This document shows, in pieces, positions 1-11,689 of a stretch of 64,000 bases of DNA; within the stretch, counting starts at the first letter, position 1, and each line of letters starts with the position of its first letter. This DNA comes from Arthrinium phaeospermum (Eukaryota > Ascomycota > Sordariomycetes > Amphisphaeriales > Apiosporaceae). A program made the position numbers and the translations under genes. Location: NCBI GenBank assembly GCA_006503535.1, contig QYRS01000004.1, positions 3,906,001 through 3,970,000 on the forward strand, written 5' to 3'. The notes below the pieces were generated by a model, which was not told the DNA's origin, made no database searches, and worked only from the letters and a program-made list of their open reading frames with translations.

Positions 1-666
1 GTCTTACAATGCACCAAGAGCTTGAAACGGCTAAACAGGGAATTCCAATAGGGGGGCAGGGCACGAAAAGGCGGAAGACCTTGAGACCTGGTCCAGTTGC
101 CCAATTTCGGAACCACGCTGTTTTTGAGTTGTCGAGCTTGATGGCAGGCGTTAGAACCCAAAAGGCAAGAAAAGCCTGATGAGACGCCGTCGGATATGCA
201 AGTGTCTGCAGTGCAACCCTCCTATAAGCGGGAGGCCCGCCGCCACGTCAATGTCACCCCCGAGGCGTTTGCATCTCCCAACTTCAAGACAAACCATGGC
301 ACCCCAATTCGAAATTAAAACGATATTTTCTCAGACCATTTTTCCGGAATTTGGAATTCTCTTCCCATCATACGAACAGAAAACTTCAAAATTGATATCA
401 GCCAAAGCAGACGATTCCCAAGCCGCGCAGCCACGGAATAAGATTGACGCACAGTTACAGTGTAGCCGTCGAGCCAATTGGCTCCAATTCCTTGGATAGT
501 GTGGTGATACTTCATTTGATTGCATTGCAAGAGCCCCGAGAGAACTGCTGCTTGGAGCGGTCGACAACCCCTTTCCCCCCTTCATAACCCCTCTCACCCA
601 AAAAGCGTTCTGCTTCCCCGTCCTATTCCGTATTCTGGCTCTCCATCTACCTGGGTCTAAGAGAAG
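1..666. other. Upstream region of the NFX1-type helicase gene
   Basis: No gene is supported here. The open frames on either strand (for example 179-499 forward) are short, overlap one another and resemble no known family. The last 120 bases before the ATG at 667 are pyrimidine-rich, as in many fungal leaders. No clear TATA element was seen. Confidence 0.6.
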
Positions 667-3600
667 ATGCCATCCTTAAATCAAAGAGGCTGGAGGCGCT
701 CATCCAACTCCCAGAGAGGCGGGCCACTGAATCTGGCGAACGGCCACCGCTCCTCGGGGCCTCAGACCCAGAGAAATTGCAAATTCTTCCAGCGAACTGG
801 CACTTGCCACTATGGATCGGGCTGCAGATACTCCCACGAGGAAATCCCGGCGAATACTGAGCCTGTTCCAAGTTTCGAAACCGAAAATGGGCGTAACGAG
901 TATCTCGAATGGAAACGGCTGTTGCGGCTACCGCCTTCCCATTTCGACAACAGGTCCGAGTTGGAAGACTTCTGGAGCCAAGCTCTCGCGGTCATCGAGT
1001 CTTCCGCTGCGGACCATCATCAGTCGCTCGTCAAAGATCTCACTGACGATAAGTACGAGGGCTGTCTGTATCTGATTCGAACGATGGAGATGAGGCTTGA
1101 CTTTCAATGGGACGAGGCGCGCACGATCATCAGAAACATGTTGAGACTCGTCACACACCACAAGATATTGGACTGCTTGTCGATCGATACCCCGGTTGGC
1201 ACCATGTACAGCGTCATCAGCGGCTCCAACGGGAGTCGTGCCGTTCCATTCTTGATATCATTTTGTGCCAACTTGGAGGGCAGCTGTCAGCGCCAAGTCA
1301 TCCCCACGCAAGAGTTGGCCGACTGTGTACTGCTTGTGCTGGATACAACTCATGAGCTCGTCAGTCGTGAGAAACGGATGGCTTTCTGCGATGACCTGCC
1401 CGCTCTTTTTGAGCAGCTGGACTCTGTCATCTCTTTCCTGGATACCGAGAGTGACCGTCGAATGAAGAATGATAGGCTGGGCGTCCTCAAAAAGGTAGTC
1501 CGACTATCGACCGGTCTTTTGAGCACATCCGCCGATGACGATGGCGACCAGGCACGATTTGCCGGGAAGACCACCAATAATCTTTCAGTGTACCCCCGAG
1601 AACTCAAGCTGCCCGGCACAAGGCACGACAACGACCATCTGAACATTGCGGACATCAGCATCTTGCCAACAGTCGGCGAGCTCATGAGTGACCTGGTAGA
1701 CTACTTGCCATCTACCGATTTCCGCCAACCCCACTTCCTCGACGACCCAGTCCAGCGATACCTCGACACCCATTTCCGCCTGCTCCGGCACGATGTGTTC
1801 GGCCCCCTGAAAGAGGTCCTCGGGGCCTTGATCCCGTTGGTGGCCCGCAACGCCGTTCCCCTCGGTTCCCACAGCTTTGACGCAAACGTGCACCTGTACC
1901 ACAACTCGGGCATCAGCCACGTGCGGGTGAACGAGAGACGAGGACTCGAGTTCAGCATCAGTTTCACTCCTCCAAGACACCTGCGGGAAAAGACCTCGAA
2001 AGAGCGCCAAAATTGGTGGGCCGCAGCGAAGAGGCTCGAAGTGGGCAGCCTCCTCTACCTCGTCTTTGCGGCAAACGACTCTGTGGTGCTTTTGACCCTC
2101 ACAGTCAGCGACAGATCTGTGGAAGGTCCCCCAGAGCGAAACTTGCTGTCTGCCTCGCCAACGTTCAAGGCGAAGCTGGCGATGCAGGGTACTCGGGATA
2201 TTGGGAACGCGCTATGCATGTACACCGAGCAGAGGAAAGGGGTGCTCGTGGAGCTGCCAGGGCTGATACCGGGGACATTCTCCCCCGTCCTGGAGAATCT
2301 TCAGCGGACTATCACGACGGGCTTTATCCCTTTCCAGGAATGGATTATCCCGAAGCCTGGAGAGACCCCGATTCGTGAGCGCAGTCTCGAGCCACCACTC
2401 TACGCTCGCGCCGCAGACTTCAGCTTCTCCCTAGACTCAATTGCTCTGGATAACGGGCCGCCCCTTTCATTGAGTCCTACCTGCTCCCCTAAAGATGCTG
2501 CCCTGATCAATGATCTAGAGTCTCGACTGACCCTGGATCGCGGCCAATGTCAAGCCCTCGTCGCCGCCCTCACACAGGAGTTCTCCCTCATCCAGGGCCC
2601 GCCCGGCACAGGGAAGTCTTACCTCGGAGTCCAGCTCATTCGCGTCCTACTAGACTGCAAAGAGAAAGCGGATTTGGGGCCCATCGTCAGTGTCTGCTAT
2701 ACAAACCACGCCCTCGACCAATTCCTGATGCATCTCAGGGACGTCGGCATCACCAAGTTTATCCGCATTGGTGGCCAGAGCCGGACCCCAGAAATCGACG
2801 AGCACAACCTCCGGAACGTCACCGCCCGTGCCCAGAAGATGACGTACGAGAATTGCATTCTCGGGAGTAGCTATTCATCTCTGGAAGATGGCATGAAGTG
2901 CATGGGGCACAACTTGGCGCCTTTTCACAAGCTGAGGGAGGGCTCGCTGCCATCGCTCCGATTTTTCTTGCGTCGCAAGCACCCAAGGATACACTCGCAG
3001 TTCTTTCCAGACGACACCGGCGGTTTCGCCAGGGCGGGGGAGAACCCGATAGAATCCTGGCTCGGGTTTGCGCGTGGTGCCGAGTCTGAGACCCCGCCAA
3101 CTCAGGAGGTCCTGAATGAAGAGGAGTCGCAGATGCGTCTGCTGCGCCAGGCAGAGGAAGACGTGGATACAGTTTTGCCGAGATACCGTCACCGGTTGAT
3201 CGACATTTGGATCGACCAACTGCGACAAGACCGCATTGAGCTCCTGCACGAGAACATCGTCGAAACAGAGGGCTACCGCAAGGAGATCGCCAAAATACAC
3301 AGCGAGGTGAACCGTCGCACGCTCGCAGATGCAGACGTGATCGGCATCACCACCACGGGCATGGCGCGGGATGTCTCCCTGCTCCGCGGCCTGCGGTCCA
3401 AGGTCGTCCTCTGCGAAGAGGCCGGCGAAGTACTCGAGGCCCATGTCGTCTCTGCTCTCCTGCCAAGCGTCGAGCACTTCATCCAAATCGGGGACCACCA
3501 GCAGCTTCGCCCCACGATCAACAATTGGAGTACGCTGAGCCTCGAGAGCAGCCGTGGCCAGGACTACCAGCTTGACCGGAGTCAGTTCGAGAGGCTTGCG

Positions 3601-6600
3601 CTCGGGCAACCCGGGCTGCCCCCTATTCCTCTGTCGCAGCTCAATGTCCAACGCCGCATGAGACCCGATATCGCCGACTTGCTACGGAAGACGACGTACC
3701 CAAAGTTAGAAGACCACGAGTCGATACGCGGTCTACCCAACGTGGTTGGTATGCGGGAGAACATATTCTGGTTGAATCACAGCCACCTGGAAGATACCGT
3801 CGGCGATGACGGACGGCTGAAGTCCCACAGCAATACGTGGGAGGTTAGCGTAGTCCAGGCACTGGTTCGTCACATCGTTCGACAAGGCGTCTACAAGAGC
3901 GAAGACATCGCAGTCCTCACCCCCTATACTGGCAACCTCCAGAAGCTTCGCGCGTCGCTGAGCTCCGACTTCGAGATCACCATGAGCGAGCGGGACGAGG
4001 AGATCCTGCTCAGAGTCGGGTTCGCCGCACACCACCCGACCGAGGCTTCTCAATCGGCAGGGCCGTCCACATTACGAAAGGGGAAGCTGGTCGAGTGCAT
4101 TCGCCTCGCCACCGTCGACAACTTCCAAGGGGAAGAGGCCAAGGTCGTCATCGTATCCCTGGTCCGCAGCAATCATCAGAAGAAGGTCGGGTTCCTCCGC
4201 ACCGTCAACCGAATCAACGTGCTGCTAAGCCGCGCCCAGCACGGCATGTACCTTATTGGCAACGCTGACACGTACTCTAACGTCCCTATGTGGAAAGAGA
4301 TTCGCGAGCAACTCGAAGCCGCGGGCCGGATTGGCCCCGCCATAGAGCTGTGCTGCCCTCGCCACCCCGACACGGCGATCCGCTGTACCGAGCCCGAGGA
4401 CTTCTCCCGGTTCAGCCCAGAAGGCGGCTGCATCCTGGCCTGCGACCGCCGCCTGGCGCGGTGCGGCCACAAGTGCCAGGCCAAGTGCCACTCGGAGACG
4501 ATGCACGATGCCCTGCTCTGCCCGCAGCCCTGCCTCCGCCAGCATCAGCCGTGCGGTCACAGCTGCGACAAGTTGTGCGGCGAAGACTGTGGCGAGTGCT
4601 CGGTGGTGATTCGCCAGCTGCAGCTGCCGTGCGGGCACACTGCCAAAGATCTCCCTTGCCATCAAGCTCAGCAGCCATCGAGTCTAGTCTGTCGCATCCA
4701 GGTAGAAAAGGAGGTGCCTGGCTGTAAACATGTCATCAACGTTCCCTGCAACACTGATGTCACCATCAAGGGCTTCCATTGTCCCGCGCAATGCGACGCG
4801 CTGCTGAGCGGGTGCGGACACAACTGCTCTTGGACATGCGGGAACTGCAGAAAAGAGAAGAATGGGGAGGTCAAGATCTTACACAAGTATTGTCAGGTGT
4901 TGTGTAAACGGTTCCGCGGCCCTTGCGGCCATCTCTGCGAATGGCGTTGCCATGCGGGCAAAGCTTGCGACCCTTGCCGTAGTCGCTGCGAAGTAAGTCA
5001 ACCGACGTTCTCCATAAGGCCCTAATACTGCGCAGACACTAATGAGAAACCTGACAGGTTCGGTGCCCACACTCTCGATGCCCGCTCTTCTGTGACGACC
5101 CTTGCCCGCTCTGTATCGAGAAGTGCGCATGGTCCTGCGAGCACCAGGGGGGTTGCTCCATGCCGTGCGCCGCCCCCTGCGACCGGCTCCCTTGTAATGA
5201 GAGATGCTCCAAGCAGCTGAAATGCGGCCACCAATGCCCCGGGCTCTGCGGCGAAACGTGTCTCGAAGGCTATTGCCAGGCTTGCCGGCAGAATGTGGAC
5301 AGCCGCGTCGACCTGCTGGAGTTTCGCACCTACGGCGAGATCGACCTCGCCGAAACACCAGTGGTGGCGCTCAGCTGCGGTCACTTCTTCACGGCCGAGT
5401 CGCTGGATGGGCTGGTCGGCATAGCAGAAGTCTACACACTTGACGGCGCGGGCAACTACAGCGGCCTCCGGAGCCCAGCGGGGATCTTGGCCCATCCCAG
5501 CTGTCCCGACTGCAAACACCCGTTCCGGCAGTTCGCGACGCGTAGGTATAACCGCGTCGTTAACATGACCGTCACGGACGAGACGTCGAAGAAGTTGCAG
5601 ATAAAAGACGAGGCCAAGCTCCGGAAGCTGGAAGAGCGCGCCGATGCCATAGAAGCGAGGTTGGAAAGCTCTTGTGCGGATCTCACCAGGAGCCGGCCGG
5701 AAAGCCGGATCGTTGGATTTAGACCGGCAGGGGCCCTCATCTCCTATTATTCCAGGTACGGCAGCTGCAGATCGTTGAAAGCGGACATACAGGAGTTCTG
5801 CAAAGCGGCTAGCACTAAACAGCAGCCGGACAGAACGCTGTCAGATGCCATTGAACACTTCAGAAGGGTCCGCGAAAACCAGATGCCGTCTTCGACCTCG
5901 TCGCTAGACGAGGACATGGCGCACCTACACCTCCGAGACACGGGGGTGCCCACGAAGTCTTCAAACCAACAGATCATGCTGGGGGCTCGTATGATGCAGC
6001 TGCGCGTCGATCATATCATGCTGCGTGATCAGCTACGCCTGACGAGCGCCAACCTCTCCGGAGGCATCACGTGGCCAGCGGGGGCCAGCCCGACAGACTT
6101 GGCCGGCCTCTTCCTCGAGGAAAGCGAGTGCTTCATCGACGACTGCCAGGCGGCCCGGCTCCCGCGGCTGGCCGTCCAGGCCAGCATTGCCTTTGCGCGC
6201 ATCGTCGGGCTCGTCGGCAACAGCGATTTGGTATACCCGGGCGCTGGCGCATCGGGAGGGTATGGGACAGCGGGAAGCAACGGAAATGGGAAATCGCAGC
6301 GGCGCTCCCGGACGGAGAATGTGGCGACTGCCCGGCGGCGCCTGGAGGCCGCGGCCCAGATGTGCGAGGCTGGGTTTGAGGGCGCTGACGAGCTATTGGC
6401 CGCTCTGAAGGATATGCAGCGCCTATTTGAAGAGGATATATACGAGATCGTCACGGCCGACGAGTTGGCGTCCATCAAGGCAGCCATGGTAAGTAGCCGG
6501 GCCGGGATCGCGACGCATTCGGGCCATTGGTACAAGTGCCAGAATGGACATATTGTAAGTTCTCTCCTTCGTCCACTTTGCGACCATTGGAAAATTCGCC

Positions 6601-6775
6601 CAACATCTGCTGTTCATTGAAATAACTTGTGGCTGACGCGACGTGCATGTAGTTTGCGATTGGTGAGTGCGGAATGCCGATGGAGCTTGCGCGCTGCCCA
6701 GAGTGCAGAGCTCCCATTGGAGGACAGCGGCATCAATTGGTAGAGGGTGCCACCCGGGCGACAGAGATGGAGTAG
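667..6775 (+). CDS. NFX1-type zinc finger-containing SF1 RNA helicase (ZNFX1/Hrr1-like)
   Basis: Three exons are inferred: 667-4992, 5058-6554 and 6653-6775, giving about 1,981 residues. The introns are 65 and 98 bp with GTAAGT donors. The N-terminus has a CCCH finger (C38-X8-C47-X5-C53-X3-H57). The SF1 helicase core has Walker A GPPGTGKS near residue 645, a Walker B-like CEEAG near 915 and GDHQQLRP near 942. A Cys/His-rich stretch of NFX1-type fingers follows from about residue 1250 across the first intron junction. The last exon completes an RZ-type finger (HWYKCQNGH, then CGMPMELARCPEC). Known relatives are metazoan ZNFX1 and fission yeast Hrr1, which act in small-RNA and heterochromatin pathways. 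A role in RNA silencing is inferred from family only. The frame is open across both junctions. Start: first ATG of the frame, just ahead of the CCCH finger. Confidence 0.9.
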
Positions 6776-7189
6776 TTCAGCTGGAGAATGTCAATCAGAG
6801 TCTATATCATTATCTCCCTCATGCATAATACGAGGTGTTTCTCCAGTTTCTGTCGTTACCGAACAGATGTGTAATAGTCGACGTGTTGTTTTTGGTGGCG
6901 CCCGCCTGTGGGCTCTTCCATTCGACATGATTATTCATTAGCGAGTGTAGGTCTGTGAACAAATATGGGGTCAGCTGAAACCCGCGAACTAAGCAACCAA
7001 TTAGCGATGTTTAGCTCTCTGGCTTCCCACTGCCAAATTGGAGCCTGAACGACGCTGACAGGCTTCCGGGTCCTCTTGCAGAAGAAATGTAGCGAGTAGA
7101 ATGCTACGAATCGTCAGAAAGAATGGAAGTTTTACCTGCAAGTAAGCAGATTCTGTAATGTAGTTCCACTCAATTCTGTCTTCAAAAGA
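6776..7189. other. Spacer between helicase and HET gene
   Basis: About 410 bp between two forward genes. It must hold the helicase 3' end and the HET gene promoter. No RNA gene, repeat or convincing ORF was seen. Confidence 0.6.
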
Positions 7190-9430
7190 ATGAGCCGAGG
7201 ATGCACTCAGCTTTCATACCCCCAGCATCCAACAAATCTAAACTCCCTGAATAAGTACATAAGCGAGCGTTCACAGTCGACTTCCGAAATGGCAGCAACC
7301 CCGGCGAGCGACCACACTCAAACCCAAAGTCCAAGTCATGGTGAGCAAAGCCCGGCTCAACACCCAAGCGAGGATCAAGGACTTTGTGGCCGTTGTCAGG
7401 AGTGGAACTTGGGCGAGCTGTACACGAAGTTCATTACAAGGATCGACGATATCGACGATATCGAAGCATTTTGCAACGTGGGAACCCTGCACGAAAACTG
7501 CCGTCTTTGCAGGATTTTGGCAGATAGCTACAAGTACAAGTTTAGTGAGGTTGTATCTGCTGCAGAGGACCTCAAGCTTCTGGTAGCTCCTTACGACTAC
7601 ACACCCATCATCTATCGTCATTACCCCGACAAAACTACGCAGCCACTTGGGAACGTACTGGTTGTGAATGATGGGAATTCGGGTCACGAGGGCGAAGCCT
7701 ACATAACCATGAGCTTGGAGGAACCGGGCGATGCATCAGACCCACGAACCGATGATTGGAGTCACCAGCCATGTAACGTATCGTGGCTGGCGAGGTGCAT
7801 GCGACAGTGTGTCGAGGAGCACAGAGAATGCCAAGCCGACCCAGCGCATCAATTCGATGCACCGGTCTACTTCATCGACTGCGATACCCGGAAGCTCTGC
7901 AAAGCTACCCAAGACATGCCCTATGCGGCACTCTCTTACGTTTGGGGCAAAGCGCATCCAAATAACAAAGCATCGGAAATGGACTTCTTCACTACTCTTC
8001 CAGCTCTGCTTCCACAGACCATCGAGAACGCCATAACCCTTACCAGGCAACTAGGTATGCGTTACTTATGGGTCGATCGTTATTGCATAACGAACTCAGA
8101 GAAAGATTTCGCCATCAGACATGATCAACTAGGAACCATGGACCAAATCTATGACCAAGCCGAAGTCACCATCGTGTCGTTGGGTGATGGTCCACACACA
8201 GGACTTCCGGGAGTGGGCGGAACCCCCCGTTGGACACGGCCACAGGAAACAATCAAGGGCTACACGTTCAGAACCACCTTCCGCAACCCTCGCTATGCTA
8301 TCACGGAGTCGAAATGGAACGAGCGGGGATGGACATACCAAGAGGCTTATCTCTCGAGGCGCAAGATTTACTTGACGCCCGAAGAGGCCGTGTTCGAGTG
8401 CGGTGTAGCCCTTCGATCAGAGGTTGAAGATTGCTTGTCACCGCTAACACCTTTGCCGATTAAATACTCGCCCAAGTTCGACTCCGCTCTGTTGTTCACT
8501 ACTACCGGCATTTCACTCGACTTGGAGAGATTAATAATGCGCATAAAGACCTATCTTGACAGAAAGCTCACTTACCAGTCCGACGTGCTCAACGCCTTTA
8601 GGGGGATCCTCGGTAAATTCGAAAGAGGGCCCTTTGCTGTACAGCACTACTGGGGGCTTCCGATCTATGAACACACTGTGGAAAGGAGGAATGAGAAGAC
8701 GCTGTTGGTACCGCCAAAGCTTGCCATCAGGCAGCAGAATGGTTCTAACGGGGTTATTCAAAGTGGAAAACTTTCGTCCAAGTTCGCTGCGAGTATGACA
8801 TTGCTATTTTACAGCCGCCGACGAAGTGGATTCCCCAGCTGGTCTTGGACGGGCTGGGAAGGCGCAGGCTCCCACCCAGCATACAAATATTTCGACATTG
8901 GCGATGTCCATATCTGGATCGAGCTTAACAATCGGGAAATACTCCACATCGACAACTTCTCATCCGCTGGGGCCTTAAATCTTCCCCCATCGCAGATGAG
9001 TCCGTATATCCACATCGAGTGTCTGGCTGTGTCTGCACAGATTGGAAAACGGATGGTCAACACCAGGGTCTTTGACGGTGTTGGCGATGGTATGGGATTC
9101 AAAGAGTTTACATGCGTTGAATTCCAAACGACCGACGGACTTCAAATTGCCTGCATACTGGACGTAGCAGAAGATTATCAGTTTGCGGAGGAAGCGGATT
9201 GTAAAGTGATCGTTTTGGGGGATACCGCGGCGAAAGACAGGGGTCTGGGTTTTATGATGGTGGTAAAAGAGAAAGCAGGATTCTATGAACGGATTGGGTC
9301 ATTGACATGGCGCCATTCATACAACGATTTCATGTGGGCAGAGAAGAGAGCCGATGGCAAGTGGGATACTTCACTTTTTTTCAAAACTCCTAAATTTCTA
9401 CTCCAAAAGGAAAAGATTAGGTTAGGGTAG
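7190..9430 (+). CDS. HET-domain protein (heterokaryon incompatibility family)
   Basis: One uninterrupted frame of 746 residues. The HET domain spans roughly residues 244-390: YAALSYVWG, then LWVDRYCI, then ERGWTYQEAYLSRRKIYL. These are the three conserved blocks of the family (block 2 is usually LWIDxLCIxQ). The N-terminal 240 residues have paired cysteines (CGRCQEW, CRLCRIL), as in many HET proteins of this layout. HET proteins mediate non-self recognition and programmed cell death after fusion of unlike hyphae; the trigger of this one cannot be told from sequence. An in-frame ATG at 7289 is an alternative start. Block 2 departs from consensus (RYC for xLC, and no Gln after it), so activity is uncertain. 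Confidence 0.88.
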   Translation: MSRGCTQLSYPQHPTNLNSLNKYISERSQSTSEMAATPASDHTQTQSPSHGEQSPAQHPSEDQGLCGRCQEWNLGELYTKFITRIDDIDDIEAFCNVGTLHENCRLCRILADSYKYKFSEVVSAAEDLKLLVAPYDYTPIIYRHYPDKTTQPLGNVLVVNDGNSGHEGEAYITMSLEEPGDASDPRTDDWSHQPCNVSWLARCMRQCVEEHRECQADPAHQFDAPVYFIDCDTRKLCKATQDMPYAALSYVWGKAHPNNKASEMDFFTTLPALLPQTIENAITLTRQLGMRYLWVDRYCITNSEKDFAIRHDQLGTMDQIYDQAEVTIVSLGDGPHTGLPGVGGTPRWTRPQETIKGYTFRTTFRNPRYAITESKWNERGWTYQEAYLSRRKIYLTPEEAVFECGVALRSEVEDCLSPLTPLPIKYSPKFDSALLFTTTGISLDLERLIMRIKTYLDRKLTYQSDVLNAFRGILGKFERGPFAVQHYWGLPIYEHTVERRNEKTLLVPPKLAIRQQNGSNGVIQSGKLSSKFAASMTLLFYSRRRSGFPSWSWTGWEGAGSHPAYKYFDIGDVHIWIELNNREILHIDNFSSAGALNLPPSQMSPYIHIECLAVSAQIGKRMVNTRVFDGVGDGMGFKEFTCVEFQTTDGLQIACILDVAEDYQFAEEADCKVIVLGDTAAKDRGLGFMMVVKEKAGFYERIGSLTWRHSYNDFMWAEKRADGKWDTSLFFKTPKFLLQKEKIRLG

Positions 9431-10615
9431 GCTCTTCTAGCCCAACGATCGTCCAAGAGTAGACTCAGTACTCCAGGGGCGGCAGATCAAGTTGTGCTTT
9501 CTCGACACACGGTGATTATGCCAGCCACACAAACGGGATTACACTCAACACAATGGGTGAATATCCTCATGGGAATTGGAGAAGCGCATACGCCCAAGAA
9601 CAATCGACCCGATCTAGTTATTGAAACATGACCCTGGGGAAGCCGTAAATATCTTGCTTGGTAAAGGGGCAAGCCAAGGGGGCTTCATGGGCCAACGCAA
9701 CACAGACATCAGTTATCAACTAGCAGCGATAGAAACCGAGACATAAATTATCAAGTTACAACCATACCTGGCACACACGCTGGAACAAATACAGCCCATA
9801 TTGGATCAAGTGGTAACGAAGCAGCCGCCACATCCGTACCTAGGTAGCAGCAAGGGCGTATGGATATCTGACGCGAGCCATGATGAACTGTACCTGTCGG
9901 ACAAGTAGACAATGAACAAAACTATTGGAAAATGGAACGCAACGGTAGCTCCCGGAAGATAATGAGATAAATATCTATGTGGTTGCAGTCGTCGTCGTCG
10001 TGGTAGAAGCCCCGGTCGTGCGCAAACAAATACTCCTTTTCGATCTCTTTCCATCCATACCAATGCAGCCTGGCGAGAAACAAAGACTCACGAAGAGTAT
10101 GTAGCGAAATGGATATGCCAAATCTAGTAGTGCTACACGAAACAGTACGCCTCTGAGCACTCTCAGTTCCACTCAGTCCACAGGACGGAAGGGCAATGTA
10201 GTGGAAATACTTCGGAGCATTGGGGAATGCGTCGTTTTTTTCGCATCTGCCAGTCTACGTGTCATAGGTGTGACGTTGTTTCATGTAAACCAAGTTGAAA
10301 TGAAGCTTCCCAAATGTGAGTCATCCAGAAAAAGGAACCTGGTACGTCTCCCGTCCACTTTCTGGAATTTGGAAGTCGCTGATAAGGTGACGACTGTAGG
10401 CAGTCGCAAGCTGGAGGGGCACGCGGCACTGGTTGGACCAAACGGGCCGTTCTTTCCAATCCTAGCCAATTGGAAAATCCGAATCCGTTTGCCCTGCTGC
10501 CTTTAATAACATTTCGCTTTTGCAAACGGGCTGCGAGCACACACACCCTTTACATCTTTCTTTTCTCATCACTGCCCCCAATCAGCAACCCGTCCGCCTC
10601 GCAATCAAATCCACC
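9431..10615. other. Intergenic region, no gene seen
   Basis: About 1.2 kb. The short frames (for example 10201-10506 forward and 10262-10546 reverse) overlap antisense to each other and lack recognisable content. A GTCGTCGTCGTCG trinucleotide run lies near 9989. Confidence 0.55.
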
Positions 10616-11689
10616 ATGCCTCGTGGATGGTATCTGGCCCAGGGTATGTACCCTCTGGGCTCGAGTAGCAGCGATGATGAGGAGGGACCGTGTGAACTTC
10701 CTGATGGCCGACTCGTCTGCGGTCCACACGGCTATGTTCGTTGCGGGATGTGCCTCACTGACTACAGTTTCACGAATGGAGACGACGAGGACGACGAAGA
10801 TGATGAAGACGACGAAGATGATGAAGACGATGAAGACGATGAGGACGATGAAGACGATGAGGACGATGGGGACGTTGACAAGCACCTTGAAGCCATGAGA
10901 CTGTCCATCATTACCGCTCTGAACCGACCCTCCTTTGGCCTCACTGAGAAGAGAAGAGGCACCGGCCGCGCATTCCCGACCAAGTTCTGTCCCCCATCTT
11001 CGACAGTCACCCCAACAGGATTGTTCTCTGGCAGACGTGCTTGGATGCGATCCATTCGGTCAGTTTTGCCCTCCAGCTCAGGGAGGATACATGGACCCAA
11101 ACATGTGTGAGATGATGGGCTGACACGATACGATAGGTACACTCATCGCAACGACCCGGGCATGCTACTGCTCCAAACCGATGGCGCCTGTCTCAACAAC
11201 GGCCAGGCCAACCCCAAAGCGGGCTGGGCATTCGTGCACCACGCAGGAACTGGCCCTGATGACCCTGCAAACGTTGCTAAAGGCCGTCTGGAAGCCAAAG
11301 GCCCATACGGCGACGACGCCATCCAGACCAGCAACCGCGCTGAGCTTCGCGCCGTGATTGCCGCCTTGCGTTTCCGGAACTGGGTAGGCGAGAACTTCCA
11401 CACGGTCGTCATCGCCACCGACTCCGAGTACGTGGTCAAGGGCTCTACTGTCTGGGCGAAGACCTGGGTTCAGAACAAATGGAAGGCCACGAGCGGCGGA
11501 CCCGTGAAGAACAGGGACCTGTGGGAAATGCTCCTGGGCGAGGTAGAGAGATGGGAGGAACAGAACCTGGACATTCAGTTCTGGCGAATCCCCAGAGAGT
11601 GGAATCTCCTCGCCGACGCGGCAGCAAAGAAGGCAGCCGAGGGTCCTGATGTAGACGAGTGGATGGAGATGATCGGAATGGCTGTCTGA
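10616..11689 (+). CDS. RNase H1-domain protein with N-terminal Cys motif and acidic tract
   Basis: Two exons are inferred, 10616-11058 and 11137-11689 (intron 78 bp, donor GTCAGT), giving 331 residues. The first ATG in frame is 10616. The N-terminus has a compact Cys/His motif (CGPHGYVRCGMC, then DYSF) seen in related fungal proteins and possibly metal-binding. An almost pure Asp/Glu run follows (about residues 56-88). The second exon is an RNase H fold with all four expected acids: D in TDGACLNN, E in SNRAEL, D in ATDSEYVV and D in LLADAAAKK. It should cleave RNA in RNA-DNA hybrids. Splicing joins TCCATTCG to GTACACTCATCGC and keeps the frame into the RNase H domain. The family is common in Pezizomycotina, but the role of the N-terminal extension is unknown. 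Confidence 0.85.
10781..10879 (+). repeat. GAY/GAR trinucleotide repeat encoding the Asp/Glu tract
   Basis: About 99 bp of nearly uninterrupted GAC/GAT/GAA/GAG codons inside exon 1 of the RNase H-domain gene. Codon choice is mixed, so the tract is probably kept at protein level and not a fresh slippage product. The reverse strand reads as an artefactual hydrophobic Val/Ile/Phe ORF. Confidence 0.9.

Noticed and set aside
10550..10885. Hydrophobic reverse-strand frame rich in Val, Ile and Phe
   Set aside because: It is the antisense of the GAY/GAR acidic tract in the RNase H gene and has no independent support.
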